Source of the DNA: Phoronis australis
Lineage: Eukaryota; Phoronida; Phoronidae
Assembly: GCA_002633005.1 (NCBI GenBank)
Contig: NMRA01000629.1
Location: forward strand, 1-64,000
Direction: 5' to 3'
Length of the DNA stretch: 64,000 nucleotides
The notes below the pieces were generated by a model that saw only the letters and a program-made list of their open reading frames with translations, searched no databases and was not told the DNA's origin. The position numbers and the translations under genes were made by a program. This document shows positions 1-13,400 of the stretch, piece by piece (positions within the stretch are counted from its first letter, which is position 1; each line of letters starts with the position of its first letter).

Positions 1-3000
1 GTTGTGTGTATATATATTGTGATGATATGTAGAATAAATCAGTTCAGTGTTCAGTGCAATTCTGTTCGTTTCACTGCGTAGTTCATGGAGTGTCTACTTT
101 ATTTGACAAAGTAAGATACACAACAATACCGATACTGTAAAAACTTATTAAGGCCGCTTAAAATGTGACCTTACAGTACAGCAATGAAACTGGTCTTATC
201 TTGTTAATTTTCTCAGTTTAGAATTACAGGTGTAATCACTGCGCGATTTGGCAGTTGGTTATTTACTCGGATAAAACTCATAAAACTTCAGGTCATTGCG
301 CGAACTGGAAATTTATCAGATTGGCGTAAAGAAGTAATAACATATCCGTCACATGTATCTTGGAAGTACTGAAAGGCTCTTCGATTTGACCAAGAAAGAA
401 TTTGAGGCAAATTTTATAACGCTAACTTGCCTAAATCAACACAAAATTTTGACAGAATGGTCGGCGCATTAAGCATTGTGTAATCCATCATTTTAAAACG
501 AACTTGCTGGGGTGGAGCGGAAAGTTCTAAGCAAATTTTCTAAAATAAAGGGTATCGAATGAGACATTACTTTGATCAAAGATTCGAAAAAAATATGGCG
601 CACTATCGGCCCTTCTAACCAATGATCTTTCGAGCTCTGGAACCTCCACCCTATATTATCACCAAGATATATCGAACACACCTTTGACCGGATTTCTTAT
701 ACAAAACTGTACTTCGAGGACGTATTAAGGTGCTCTAGGTCTACATGTGATTATTACGTCGTTTGCATAGGTCTTGCGTGACTTTGACAAGTTAAAGGAG
801 ACGTGTAAAGGGACTGAGCGTCAAGTATGTTTTGAATTCGTCCTTATAGTCGTCTACTTGTTATCTAGAATAGTCAACATTACTTGTCAGAATTTCATTC
901 ATAAATACGCTTAATGTTTTGTGCGTTCACAATTACTTAATTTCTTTTTATGTCGTGAACTTGTGCAATGTTTGTATTTGATGACCGCAGAAGTATCTGG
1001 TGCCGATTCGATTATTGACGTAAGGGGCTTGTTGTAAAAATTCCTTAACACAGTATATTTTATCATATTGTCATTGGCGGTGCAGCACTGAAATAAGTCG
1101 TGGGCGATAGTCCTCCAGCCCCATATGGTGCGCTGCCTTGTCACAACGCAAGGCGTAACATTGAAATTAGTGGGGTGCTTATGGCCCCCAGCCCCCCTAT
1201 GTTACGTCGCACATTATTGAGCACCAAAAATTGCGGGACCTTACCAGCAAGTCTTTTGCATTTAGACAATTATCTCTGTAACTCTATATGCATGTACATG
1301 TACATGTATTTCGTGAAATTAAAAGTGACCTGAGGAATTTGAAGTTCGATTTTTCATCATTGTGAAGTTAATTTGAGGTCATGTCACCAAGATTTTCTCA
1401 TTATGAAGTAAACAAAACATAATAAAACGAAGTTGATCATACAAGTTTCTTTTGATTTCGATGTCTCAAATGAGTTTTCAAAAATTATCGTTTTTTCAGT
1501 TTCATAAAATTCCTAGATTACCTTGATAGCCTTACATGCAAGAGTTGAATAATTTATAAGATCATTTCCAGAGTTTTAGAGAACAGTGCAAAAAGGACAG
1601 TGTCTGATTGTTCCGTGTAAATCTTATCAGTCTGAACTGACCTACGGTGTTTAAACCATAATTTGATTCCTACTGCACTAGTGCCTGGGGTCTGCCTAAA
1701 CCACTGATTCGTGGGGTACGAACTCGTGCATTAGTGGGGACTCGATGGTTCTTTACGTGCCGCTAGGTGGTAGGCAGCACGCAGGTAACATTTTTCACAC
1801 CAGCGTTTCTGATTGGCTGGTCGAATTCTCTACAGGCAGCGCTTTCTGCAAACCAATTGACATTGTCTGATAGAGCAAGTGTACTTGTGGTCTGTTGTAC
1901 AGACAAATCGGTGCTTAAAATTTATGTCCAGGACTGTGAATCCCTGAAATTCTGTTTGCGCCTTTTCGGAGTTCTTCCTTTTACTGTGGATGACTTTTGT
2001 TTAAGATACCGTCCTGTATTCATACGTATGAATAACACACGGTTGAAATCGGCCATTGTGTTTAATGTATACGAATGTACTTCAAGCACTCGGTCATTAA
2101 ACATTAATGCAGAAACGAAGTAGTTGCTGCAACGCTACTTGCATGACAAGGCTAAAAATCGTTGATAGTCCGCCATTTTTTCACGGTGTTGTAAAGCTAA
2201 CTAATGACTGCTGAGATTACATCAACCAATGCTAAAGCGTGTGCAACTGCGTGATACCTGCGTGCTGGCTAGGCACGTAGGGAACTATGTAGTGATGTTG
2301 GGGACAAATATGAGTAAAATTTCCCCACCACCGTTCGAAGCCAGTTTCCCGTCAACCAGCAACCGGTCAGGATCCCACATTTGTATCGTTGCACCAGTTT
2401 TGCCTTGCTCCACTCCCTCTTTGTAATCGACATCAGCGACGTCACACGGGCGTCATACGTGCAGTGACAAATTTGCTGCATCACACGGTGGGTAAACCCC
2501 GTGTAGGCAGCGACCAGAAGCTCGGGTAAGAGGGTTTCAGCAAAATGTGTTAGACCTGAGCACATCGCACGTTACGTGGTTACACGGTAAGGTATTTGTA
2601 TATTTGCCGGACCTGAATTTCATTTTAATAAGGTGCCTAAATGTATACAGCTACATGTAAGTCAATCTTTAGGGACTTTAAAGTAAAGTACATATAGCAA
2701 ACGTAATCCCGACTGAAGAATTGCAGGCACGAATGCCATCACCTTGGAGTGAGTACGTGAAAAATCAAATTCGAAAATTTACTGTTATATTGTTCCATAT
2801 ATTGTCGGGAGAAAAAATGAGATCTAACACCAGGTTTCACATTATTAGGGCTCCGTTTGGGAAATGTTTGGAAGGGTACACATTCTCGCCAGGTTAAAGG
2901 ATACACAACCTAAGGGGTTGTTTTAAAATCCTTGTTTGAGATCGGGTGATTCAAATTTTAGTGAACACCCCTGTAGGAAGTTAAAAGTGTCGGATTTGCA

Positions 3001-3497
3001 GGCAAGTGAATACTATCCGTACAACACAAGAGCCTGGTATACATGTGCAAATTCATGTAAAAGACCCCCGGAATAACATGTTTATTCAGCATTCACCTCC
3101 GTTGAGTCGACATGGATGGCCGGAAAATATTGTGTTTTCTCATTGACAGTGATCTTTTACCGGTGTTACTAAGGTTATTGTTGCTAGGACATTAAAAACA
3201 AGTTAGGCTAACAACACTTGGAGCATATTACCACTTTGCTTTTCTGTAAACCCGATATTTATTCACTGAAAGATGGGTACATCGCATGCTCTTAGTAACA
3301 TAACCAAATGTTATTCGATATGAATATTTAAGAGCAATCTGCTAAATTGCTGTGTCGGTTGCTTAGAATTCTTGGTCTTTCGCGAATAGACCTACAGGAT
3401 GCTGAATATGAAGTTGGAAAGTTGCATCGACATCAATGACCGATGCTAATATTTTATCGATCACATTTTGATAATGGCAATGTTTTGATGCAATGCT
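1..3497. other. Upstream noncoding DNA
   Basis: No convincing coding exon, RNA gene or known transposon was found. It holds one (CATGTA)n run near 1290-1308. The ORFs here (up to 118 codons) have no recognisable motifs and overlap on both strands. The RTK promoter and first noncoding exon could be in here, but I see no decisive core-promoter signal. Confidence 0.5.
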
Positions 3498-3517
3498 AAT
3501 GCTTTTGTAGAGTCAGC
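3498..3517 (+). other. Probable 3' splice site and 5' UTR before the start codon
   Basis: A pyrimidine-rich stretch ending in TTTTGTAG at 3510 is followed by seven bases and then ATG at 3518. An in-frame TAA lies at 3497-3499, so the ORF cannot extend upstream without splicing. The context AGCATGG has A at -3 and G at +4, a strong Kozak match. This suggests the ATG lies just inside the second exon and that a noncoding first exon and the promoter lie further upstream. I could not identify that exon. Confidence 0.5.
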
Positions 3518-4407
3518 ATGGTTGACACAACCAAGGTCCAATTGTTGTTGCTTTTGGCGATCTCGTGTGACTGTTTGGTGCTCAAGACTCCAACTATTCT
3601 AAACCATCTTGTGAAGATCGAAAACGACACTAAATTTTTACTAGGGGCCGTAAATAATCTGTACATGCTCGACAAGTATTTAAACGTAATTCAAAACGTG
3701 TCCACCGGACCCGTCATCGACAATAAGGACTGCCCACCTAGATCGTGTACAACTGGTTCGATGACTGATAATTTCAATAAATTGTTGGTGGTGAACAATG
3801 AAACATTGATCACTTGTGGGAATGTTCGCCAAGGCACATGTGAGATGCGTAGTTTACAAAACATAAGTAATTACAGAACATTCCGCTCGCGGGATACGAT
3901 GGTAGCAGCCAACACACCTAAAGCTTCTACTGTAGGTGTTGTGATACCCGATAAGAATGCAATATGTGTTGGCGTCACCTTCACTGACGGTACTTTGAGG
4001 AATCCTAACACAGTACCAGTTGTAAGTACGCGCTCTCTTGCTGGTTTGATGGTGGTTTTTGGATCTAGATTAACTTTAAACAGCAGAAAGCCGTTGGTTA
4101 CCACATATAAATTTGGGTTTCATAGAGGAATGTTAACCTATTTTCTATCTCAGTATACTTTTCGGGACAAACACGTTTCCAAAATAGCTCGCATCTGTGA
4201 CAACGACGAGACTTATTATTCATACATTGAAATTCCACTGGAATGTAAACACGGACGCACAAACTACGACGTCGTACAAACTGGAACCATTGCAAAACTT
4301 GGCACAGATGTTATTTCCAATGTCGGCATCTCTACAGAAGAGGAAGTTTTAGTTGCCGTGTTCCACAGAACTGGAGTGACTCAACAATCTGCCATCTGTG
4401 CATTCAG
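3518..4407 (+). CDS. RTK exon 1: signal peptide and most of the Sema domain
   Basis: Residues 1-296 plus two bases (phase 2). The N-terminus has a hydrophobic core ([15 protein letters not shown]), a typical signal peptide. The rest reads as a Sema propeller, with blade-like segments and paired cysteines ([30 protein letters not shown]). The reading ends in CAFR, a common Sema boundary in plexins and MET (CAFP/CAF). The donor is TTCAG|gtaatg; reading on would hit TAA at once. One large exon for the N-terminal Sema is also the arrangement in vertebrate MET and plexin genes. Confidence 0.93.
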
Positions 4408-7400
4408 GTAATGTCTTCTAGGAATTGCATTGACTTTGGGCAATTGCAATCACTCAAATACATGTACTCACACTGTTACATGCATATTAGTCTTGCCTAG
4501 TTTTTGTTGTTCACCGATTTTCTGTGCATTTAGTGTTTTGAATTAATGTAGTATCATTGCAGTTAAGAACACCTTAAACTTCCCGAAAGGTGGAAGTTTG
4601 TATTACAACTGCCCGGTTTGTTAAAAATGACTTTCACACGTTGAAGTTCTAATAATAAAGGCCAGTGCAAGCCATTTAAATGCACCGGTCCGGTACTTAT
4701 CGAACTCGTTGTAGAAATCCAAAACCAATATTTACATGTATGACGTTGGATATTTATAATTTATAAGGGCAAGCTGCTGATGTAAATTACAAATTATGAG
4801 TGTAGAAATGGTTCGCAGTGTTACGGAGAAAATAAGAATAGTGTACTGTGGAGTTAATCCTCTTACCTCGACTGTCTGCTCACCAAGAACTTTATTATTA
4901 AGTGTTGCTTTAATACAATAACACAAACGAGCCTCATTTTCGGAATCCACGTTTATTTAAATGTATTTTGCAATGATGCTTTTTAACATGACGTCATTTT
5001 TGTATTTAGAATAGAATTTATACAGTTATTTAAGGGTACACTTTACTGATCTTGAAATGTTCAGTAATTATTTTTCCAGAACCTAGAAACAGATGCATGT
5101 TATGCACGAAAAAACCTTTTATGGGATGCCTTTCCAGTTTAAGTTTCAAGATCGACCACTTACAAACCTTGGGCTAAATTGTTTTGAAGCATAATAAACT
5201 TTAGTGGCAGATGTGTAATCTGAGTGATATGCGGTTACCAGAAGTGCAGTTTCAGCAGAGTACGCTCTTGTTTGCAGCACCTTCTGCTGCTAAAACATTC
5301 GGCAGTTCAATCCATAGAAACTGTGGTTTTACAGAGATTATACATCTTGTACAACAATTTGTATAGTACATTAAAAACTGCAACTAACATTTTAAATAAT
5401 GAATTAGAAAAAATATATTTACACAAGAAAAAATAATTTGTCAGGTAAATATCTAAATATCCACATTCAAATTACTCCTGCAACTCAGGAACCACTGACT
5501 AATTGTTTTCTCGGCACTTTCGTAACAAAAATTACCCTTCTGTTTCAAGTGAGCCGTGGGCCTCGTCTTTTAAAACAAAGGGACAAGACTTGTCTATTTT
5601 TTAACTCGAAATTATTTCTATAAGTTTCATTTTTATTTTGTGCGAAGTTAAAATAAATGTTTTTCTCTGCTACACTGTACATGTTGTCGTTCATTATGTT
5701 GATGAGTGTATCCTACTGTCGCACTTCATGAAGCCTACATTCGAGCTTCGCTAAACTAGAATGTCACCCAAAAACAACCTGCATATATTTTGTATCAATT
5801 TACATCGAGTAGTTCTATTCGATAACGGCAGATTTGGTTGCGTTACCTGACACCTGACGGCAGACGGAGGCGTTGAAATTACCCAATGACGTAATTGGTT
5901 TCACACGCGGTCTGTTCAGCAGGCAACACGGGTTAGTGGTGTCAGCTTATCGCGTATTTTCATCGTTTAACACCAAAAATTCATCAAACTTCGATGTAAA
6001 ACCCTTTGAAATACACCGAGTTCTTATAAAAACGTGTTGTTTTATTTCGCTGTTACGGATTTACTGGTATTTGAACACATCGTAGCCTGCAATGTTCGGC
6101 AGGCCAATTAATCAAGGTCCGTAGCAGGAGTTTGGGGTCTGTTCGAATATAAATTCGAAGTATTCTTCCGTGAAATACAGACAGGATAACCTAGATCTGT
6201 GTTGTTTATACTTGTGATTTTTTTGAGTTCTAAACAAACAAAACGCTTGTTATCCCGGCCAGTGTCTCGGAACCCGATGAGGCCCGTCGGGGCTGGACTG
6301 ACTCGTTATCCAGGATAGTGGCTTGGAACCCGATCAGGCCCGTCGCGGCCGCCGGGACTGGCACGAACATAAACCATCTTGAGTTGGGAACTAAACCTCC
6401 ATTCACGAAAACACTATGATAGTGAGCCAAAGTAATAATGTACAGGCAATTATTTATGTGAGTTAGCCCGTGGCAAAACTGAAAATCCACTTACTTGTGG
6501 GGGGCCGCGGTGTCGGGTTCCCCTTCCACAGACCCGGCGTCACAGAAAAAGGTTGTACATTAACAGGGATTACTCTGCGTGTGCAAGCGCATAGTACTGT
6601 TGTTCCTGGGTTTTCTTCAATTTTATTCTTATTACTCTGCGCGGTCAAGCGCAGAGTTTTACTGTTCTACATATTTTATCTTCTTATTCTTATTGTTATT
6701 ATTCTTGTTCTTCTTCCTTCCTTTTCATATTGTCATTACTCTTACATTCATTCATTTAGAACAATAATATTCATTGTTATTGATACAATAGTTAAGGGAT
6801 TTATATTGATAATATTTTTTCGATCCTAAATGCACTAGGATGACCTGAAACGGGTCAAGGAGTGCATTTTGTCAAAATGTTTCTTCTACATTTTTTTAGA
6901 TAAACTTTTCCAAATTTGTTAACAAGTAGGGACTAAAGAAGTGCATCAGAAATTTACGCGGATTTCCAATCGGACCAAGGGAACCGAGTTCATTAAGTGC
7001 AAAACTGATTTTTGAGCTAGACCTTTCATAATCATGCATGTGGTTACCATTCATAAAGGAAGTTCAGTTACAAACTTTGGGTTCAATAGATACAAATTTG
7101 GGGTCATTAAGTGCAGTTTTCTGTTAAAATTATGACATTTTCAATCAGCTTGTTCTTATTGATGATGCATTAGGGAGAGCATTTATATTCATTGTGGTTC
7201 AACCAATTGCCGAACAAATTCTTTTGATCACATTGATTTGACTCAAACACCACCGGATTGATTCGAAATGGGTCAAGTGGTGCATTCCATCAAATTGCTT
7301 CTTCATCTACAAGTTTTTAGATAGACTCTCCGAATTTTGATAACAAGCAGGCACTACAGATCTGTATCAGAAATTTACGTGGATTTTAAGTCGGATCATG

Positions 7401-10400
7401 GGTACCGAGTTTCCGGGTCAAAGGTCATTTAGTGGAAAAATATTTTTGAGTTAGACCTTACATAATCACGAAAAAGCGTTTTCATACGTAACGATAATTT
7501 AGTCACAAACTTTGGGGTCATTAGGTTCAACTCTGTGGTCATTAGTTGCAGTTTTCCTTTGATAAACTTACTCTTCACTTGCTCTTTCATAGTTACCATG
7601 GACATCTCTCTCTTTCACACAAAGGATGCAACTTTTATGTAAAGTAATGTTCCTATATTTCACTATGCACATGCATACACCACGCGCAGAGTTGTAAGTG
7701 CCCATACGCAATTGCGTTCTGGTTATTATTCTTATTCTTATTCTTCCTTCCTTTTCAGATTGTAATTACTCTTACATCGATTCAGTTACAACAATCATAT
7801 TCACTGTGATTGATATGATAGTCAAGGGATTTTTATTGATTATATTTTTGACCCAAAGCGCACTGGATTGACCTGAAACAGGTCAAGGAGTGCATTCCAT
7901 CAAAATGCTTCTTCTTCTATAGAATGTTTATATAGACTCTTTGAACTTTGTTAACAAGTAGGGACTAAAGAAATGCATCACAAATTTACACGAATTTCCA
8001 ATCTGACCAAGGGAACTGATTTTTGGGGACAAATGTCATTAAAAGAAAAAGTGATTTTTGTGTGAGACTTTTCATATTCATGCATGTGGCTTCCAGTCAC
8101 AAGGGAAGTTCAATCACAAGCTTCTTGGGTCGTTAGGTGAAATTTTGGGGTCATTTTGTGCGCTTTTCTCTTAAATTTTGGACTTATTGAATCTGCTCAT
8201 TCTTACATTATTTATCATTGAGGATTCATATTCATGGTAGTTCAAGCAATGGGCAACCTAATTTTATTGATCACTTGGATTTGACTCAAAATGCACCGGA
8301 ATGAGCCGAAACGGGTCAGAGAGTGCATTTCGTCAAATTGCTTCTCCTTGCACATTTTTTTTGAATAGACTCTCCGAATTTTGACAACAAGGAGATACTA
8401 CAGAAGTGCACCCGAATTTTACGTGGAATTTAAATCAGATAAAGGGAACCGTGTTTCCGGGTTAAAGGTCATCTAGAGATCTGCGTCCGAAATTTATTTG
8501 GAATTCCAATAGGATCAAGGGAACCGAGTTTCCGGGTTAAAGGTCATTAAGTTCAAAAGTGATTTTTGAGCTAGACATTTTATAATCACGCATATGATCA
8601 ACATTCAAAAAGGAAGTTCAGTCACAAACATTGGGGTCACTGAGTGATATTTTGGGGTCATTAAGTGCAGTTTTATGTTAAATTTAAGACACTTTCAATC
8701 AGCATGTACTTAAATGATACATTAGGGAGAGCATTTATATTCATGCTGGTTCAACCAATTGCCGATCAAAGTCTATTGATCACATGGATTTGAATCAAAA
8801 TCCACCGGATTCACCCGAAATGGGTCAAGGGGTGCATTCCACCAAATTGCTTCTTCTCCTACAGATTTTTAGATAGACTCTCCGATTTTGTATGACAAGC
8901 AAGCACTACAGATCTGCATCCGAAGTTTACGTGGAATTGAAATCGGGTCAATGGTACCGAGTTTCCGGGTCAAAGGTCATTAAGTGCAAAAGTGATTTTT
9001 GAGCTAGACCTTATATAATCACGTATATAGTTTTCATTCGTAAAGAAAATTCAGCAACAGACTTTGGGGTCAATAGGTGCAGTTTTCCGTTGATATTCTT
9101 ACTATTGTTTCTTGATTTTTCATAGTTACCAGGGACATATCTCTCTTTCATGCAACCTCTATGCAGTGTAATGCCCCTATACTTCATCATGCACATGCAT
9201 ACACCACGCGCAGAGTGGTAAGTGCGCATACGCAATAGCGTTCTAGTTCTTATTCTTATTTTTCTTCCGACCAACTTCGAGGTTTAATAACTCCAAAATG
9301 GGTGCATGTATGTTCTTGAAATTCAGCACATAATTTTTGACTGTACATAAGTTTTGATTCGTTATATAATCATATTCCATATTGCAGCGGAAGAGGTCAT
9401 TTGGTGCAAAGGTCATAAAATTTTCAAAATGCTACTTATTCTTTATTTGAAAAGCTATTCTTTTCAAACTTGGTACACAGGCATACGTCAGTAAGGCAAT
9501 TAAAAATACTTTTCTAAGTAATCAGGTCATCCAATCAGGTTAAACAGGTCAAAGGTCATTAGGTGCACATTAGGATGTTGAGCATGACACTTCAAAGATA
9601 CAGGTCTGATTGGCACAGGTAATTCAATTCGAAATCTAAAGTTTCAGGTAATTTAGTGCAAGCATGGGGTTATTAAGTGCATTTTACTTCCGAAAATTTG
9701 ACCTTTTCATTCACCAAGTATTCCGATGTGTCAGCGGTTACACAACTGTGATTCTGAGCATTAAACACAATTTTCACGGGCTTTGCAATAATTCTCCTCA
9801 AGAAGCTTATAATATACGGGATATGATCAATTAGTGCTAAGGTCATCTAACATTCAAAATGTTATATCTCGCGTTTTTCAAGGAATAATCTTCTATTTCA
9901 GCACACTGGGTTAGTCAACATGCAAATTGAACACCCTATTTTTCTACGCAATAGGCCTAAACAATCAGAAACAAATAGGTCAAAGGTCATTTAGTGAAAA
10001 CTTAAATTTTGAGCTAGACACTTCAAATTCACGAGGCAGATTGGTACGTCTAGTTGAAATGCGAAGTTTCAGGTCATTTACTGCAACCATGGGGTCATTA
10101 GGTGCATTTTTCTGCTGAAAATTTGTCCTTTTCGTCTGATGTGTCAGCCGTTAGACAACTGTGATTCTCAGCATTAAACATACTTTTCACAGACTTTGCA
10201 ATACAATGTAGTTCTACTAAAAGGGCTTGTAATGCACTTGATAGGGTCAATTAGTGCAAAGGTAAGCTACATGTACTTTTGAAAATATTATTTCTTCTAC
10301 ATTTTTCAAGTAAATCTCTTCAATTCCAGCACAGTGGTGTAAACCTACATGCCAATGAAATACCCTACTTTACTAAGCAATAGGGACATCCAATCAGAGA

Positions 10401-13400
10401 AAATAGGTCAAAGGTCATTGGGTGCCAACTAAAGTATTGAGCTAGACACTTCAAAATCACAAGTCTGATTGGTACGTCTAATTCAATTTGAAAAACGACG
10501 TTTCAGATCATTTAGTTCAACCATGGGGTCATTAGGTGCATTTTTCTTCTGAAAATGTGTTCTTTTCATTCACCTAGTGTTCTGCTGTGTCAACCGTTAG
10601 ACAACTGTGATTCTCAGCATTAAACACACCTTTCACGGGCTTTGCAATGAATTAGTGCAAGGGTCATCTAACGTTCAAAATTTTATATATCCTACATTTT
10701 TCAAGGAATTATTTTCAAGTTCAGCAGACTGGTTTAAGTCACCAAGCCAATTGAACGTCCCACTTTACTATGCAATAGGCCTAACCAATCAGAAAAGGTA
10801 TACATAGACAGTTTAAGACGGCAAAAAAGATTAATTAAATCGGATGGCATTCTCCTTTAAAGCATTAATGCTAGTGCCATCAGGTTCCAGCCTTCATAAG
10901 ACAGTCATTCACGTATACCATATAATACTGGAACACAGAATAAAAGTGACACTTGTCTTCACTTCAAACAAAATAAGAGAGGAAATAATCGAAAATCATT
11001 TTGAGTTCGAGTTCGAGTACATAATTTTGACCCGGACCATGCGTTTTACAAAAGAGGAATTCCTGACTATTTGGAATTCCAAAGGCATCGTAAAACTAAA
11101 ATGAGTGCAATGTAAAGAATATCTATGCACTCACTGTGGCGAAATTTGTGGACATGTGTGTATATTTATTTGTCGAGTGTTAGTGGAAGACGTTCTCACG
11201 ACAGTGTACTTTAAGGTTCGAATGTAGAGTGAATTAACACGTCTAAAATATGAATCATGACCAGTAACTTCTGATTCTAGGTTTCAAAATGTAACGCAGA
11301 GGATCAATGAGAATGGAAATGAATGTTTCCAAAAAGGAGGCTTCACCCATGCAAGTTATTACACTGCAGGGAATAGAACTTGTAAGGTAAGCATGTTTGA
11401 AGTCATATATTATTTAATACTTCAAAGAATGTTATAGCAGCTTTATACAACTATATACGCATTGTCATCATCAGCAAATTAAGCAACAGTTCGGTGTTTC
11501 ACATGTTGTAATTCAAGCTGTAATACATGTATCAACTGGCACCTACATGTACAAATCAACTGTTGTAAATTGACGAATTTTTAACAAAAGTCAGGTAATT
11601 CAACTCGACTCAAATCAAAGTTGACCTTCGAATTTCAAGATACGTTAAAATGAAATCTTACAAATTTCTGGGTCACAAGTGGTCCGTAACTTGTAAACTA
11701 GGGTCATTTACATGATTGTATAGTCTCAATACTAAAATTACGCATATGTTGTCTTAGTGATTATCCGCCATCATCACATTAAGTGTCATGAATTGAGACC
11801 ATGCAGTATGCCTCAATGATATTCGTCACTATTAATTGACTGTTAATGGGTCCACAGAGGTATTCATTATCTAGTTTTAAATGGGTATCATGCCTTGATT
11901 GCAAGACAATCAACGTCTTCGATCAATCTCTTGGATAACATGGAAATTTTTATGTGTGCACGTCATTGGTGCAAACAAATTTTCAAAGATGCACACTCTC
12001 TTTGTTTGATTCGGGAACACGTACGCGTTACAAGTATGTCAGATTTATGTCTGGCATTATATTGAACAATATGTATTCAGCTTCTAAAACAACGACAATG
12101 AAGAGCAGAGTTCAGCAGATCAAAACGAATGCCACAAAATAAAATAAAACGTCGGTTATGTTGGCTAGGAGGCACCGTAGACTTCTCACTACATTGTAGG
12201 TTTGCCTGGTAGTGCGCATGTCACTGGATTTGCTGCCTTTCTTCCATCACTTTAAACATAACTAACATCTGTGAACCGTTTGACTTTAAAACTGTTATAC
12301 ACCAGAACAGTATGTTCATTTTGAAAAGTGTTGTAGCTCCTTTCATTTCCACCGAAATACAGGTAGGAATCAAGACTTCAAAAAGTTGACGGAAACGCCA
12401 AATTGTATTTTCTGCCCGAAACCACCACTTCCATGAAAATGATAGACAAACGCAGCCACTGATGTTTGAAAGCAAAATTCTGACTCCACGAATGTAGCAA
12501 AAGGTTCTGCCATCCGACTGTGTTTTTTAGGGTTGCATGTACATGAAATTGCAATAGAGTTCTCATTCAACAATGCCACAGCGATATCTGTCTTGAAGAA
12601 ACTGTACAGGCGAACAAGTGTCACTTTGTGAGCAAACATACAAATGTGTGCGCACGATTGCCGGCATCTCTGTGTGGGCGTCCGGGCATCTGGGTGGCAG
12701 AGCGTTCGTCTCCTGACGTCTACAGCTATTTATCGGGGCAAAAATTAAGAAATGTAATATATATTCCAAGTTGTATTGGGAATTTCAGGGTCACATCTCT
12801 GCAAATAATTGCTTCACATAAGGAACCCACAGATGGCAATTTTAGTGTTAACTGTTGCCTCTGTATCTTTGTTATTCTTGGATTAATGTTCATAAAATTT
12901 GGCAAATAGGTATCTGTTATGAAAGCGAAATCACATTTCCGTTTTTAGACGTTCTTGACGATTTTGCGCAACCTTACCGATTTATATATTTCCGATTTCG
13001 TTTCGCCTTTCTGTCTGCCAAACTGTTTGAAGGATCATTATGGAAATTGACAATTCTGTTTGTAATGAGGACACCCAAGTTGACGTTGATATTTGGGCTA
13101 TTGGTCTGCCCCCCCTAGTGGCATTTTCTACTTTTTGTGAATTTTTGGAGTTCATTCATGTACTTTCATGAAACTTGGCAAAATAGGTTTCTAAGGAGAC
13201 GACAAAGCCAATCCATTTAAAAATACATATTGTGCGCGCGCCTCCTAGTGGGGATTTTAAAAGTCTGAAATCGTTTTCGCTCTCTATCCGCCAAACCATC
13301 CGGAGGATCGTTGAGCAAATGGTCAACTGTGTTTCTGATGAGAAGGTACCGGCTGACGTTGATGTTTAGACGGATGCATTACTTTGGCGTCCAGTAGTGG

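Noticed and set aside
1100-2565. ORFs upstream of the receptor (77 to 118 codons) as small genes
   Set aside because: Overlapping frames on both strands, no motif, no splice or promoter support.
6563-10804. Helitron array (hairpin followed by CTAG near unit ends)
   Set aside because: The hairpins at most unit ends are poor and no TC start or Rep/Hel protein is seen; I kept it only as an unclassified tandem-repeat block.
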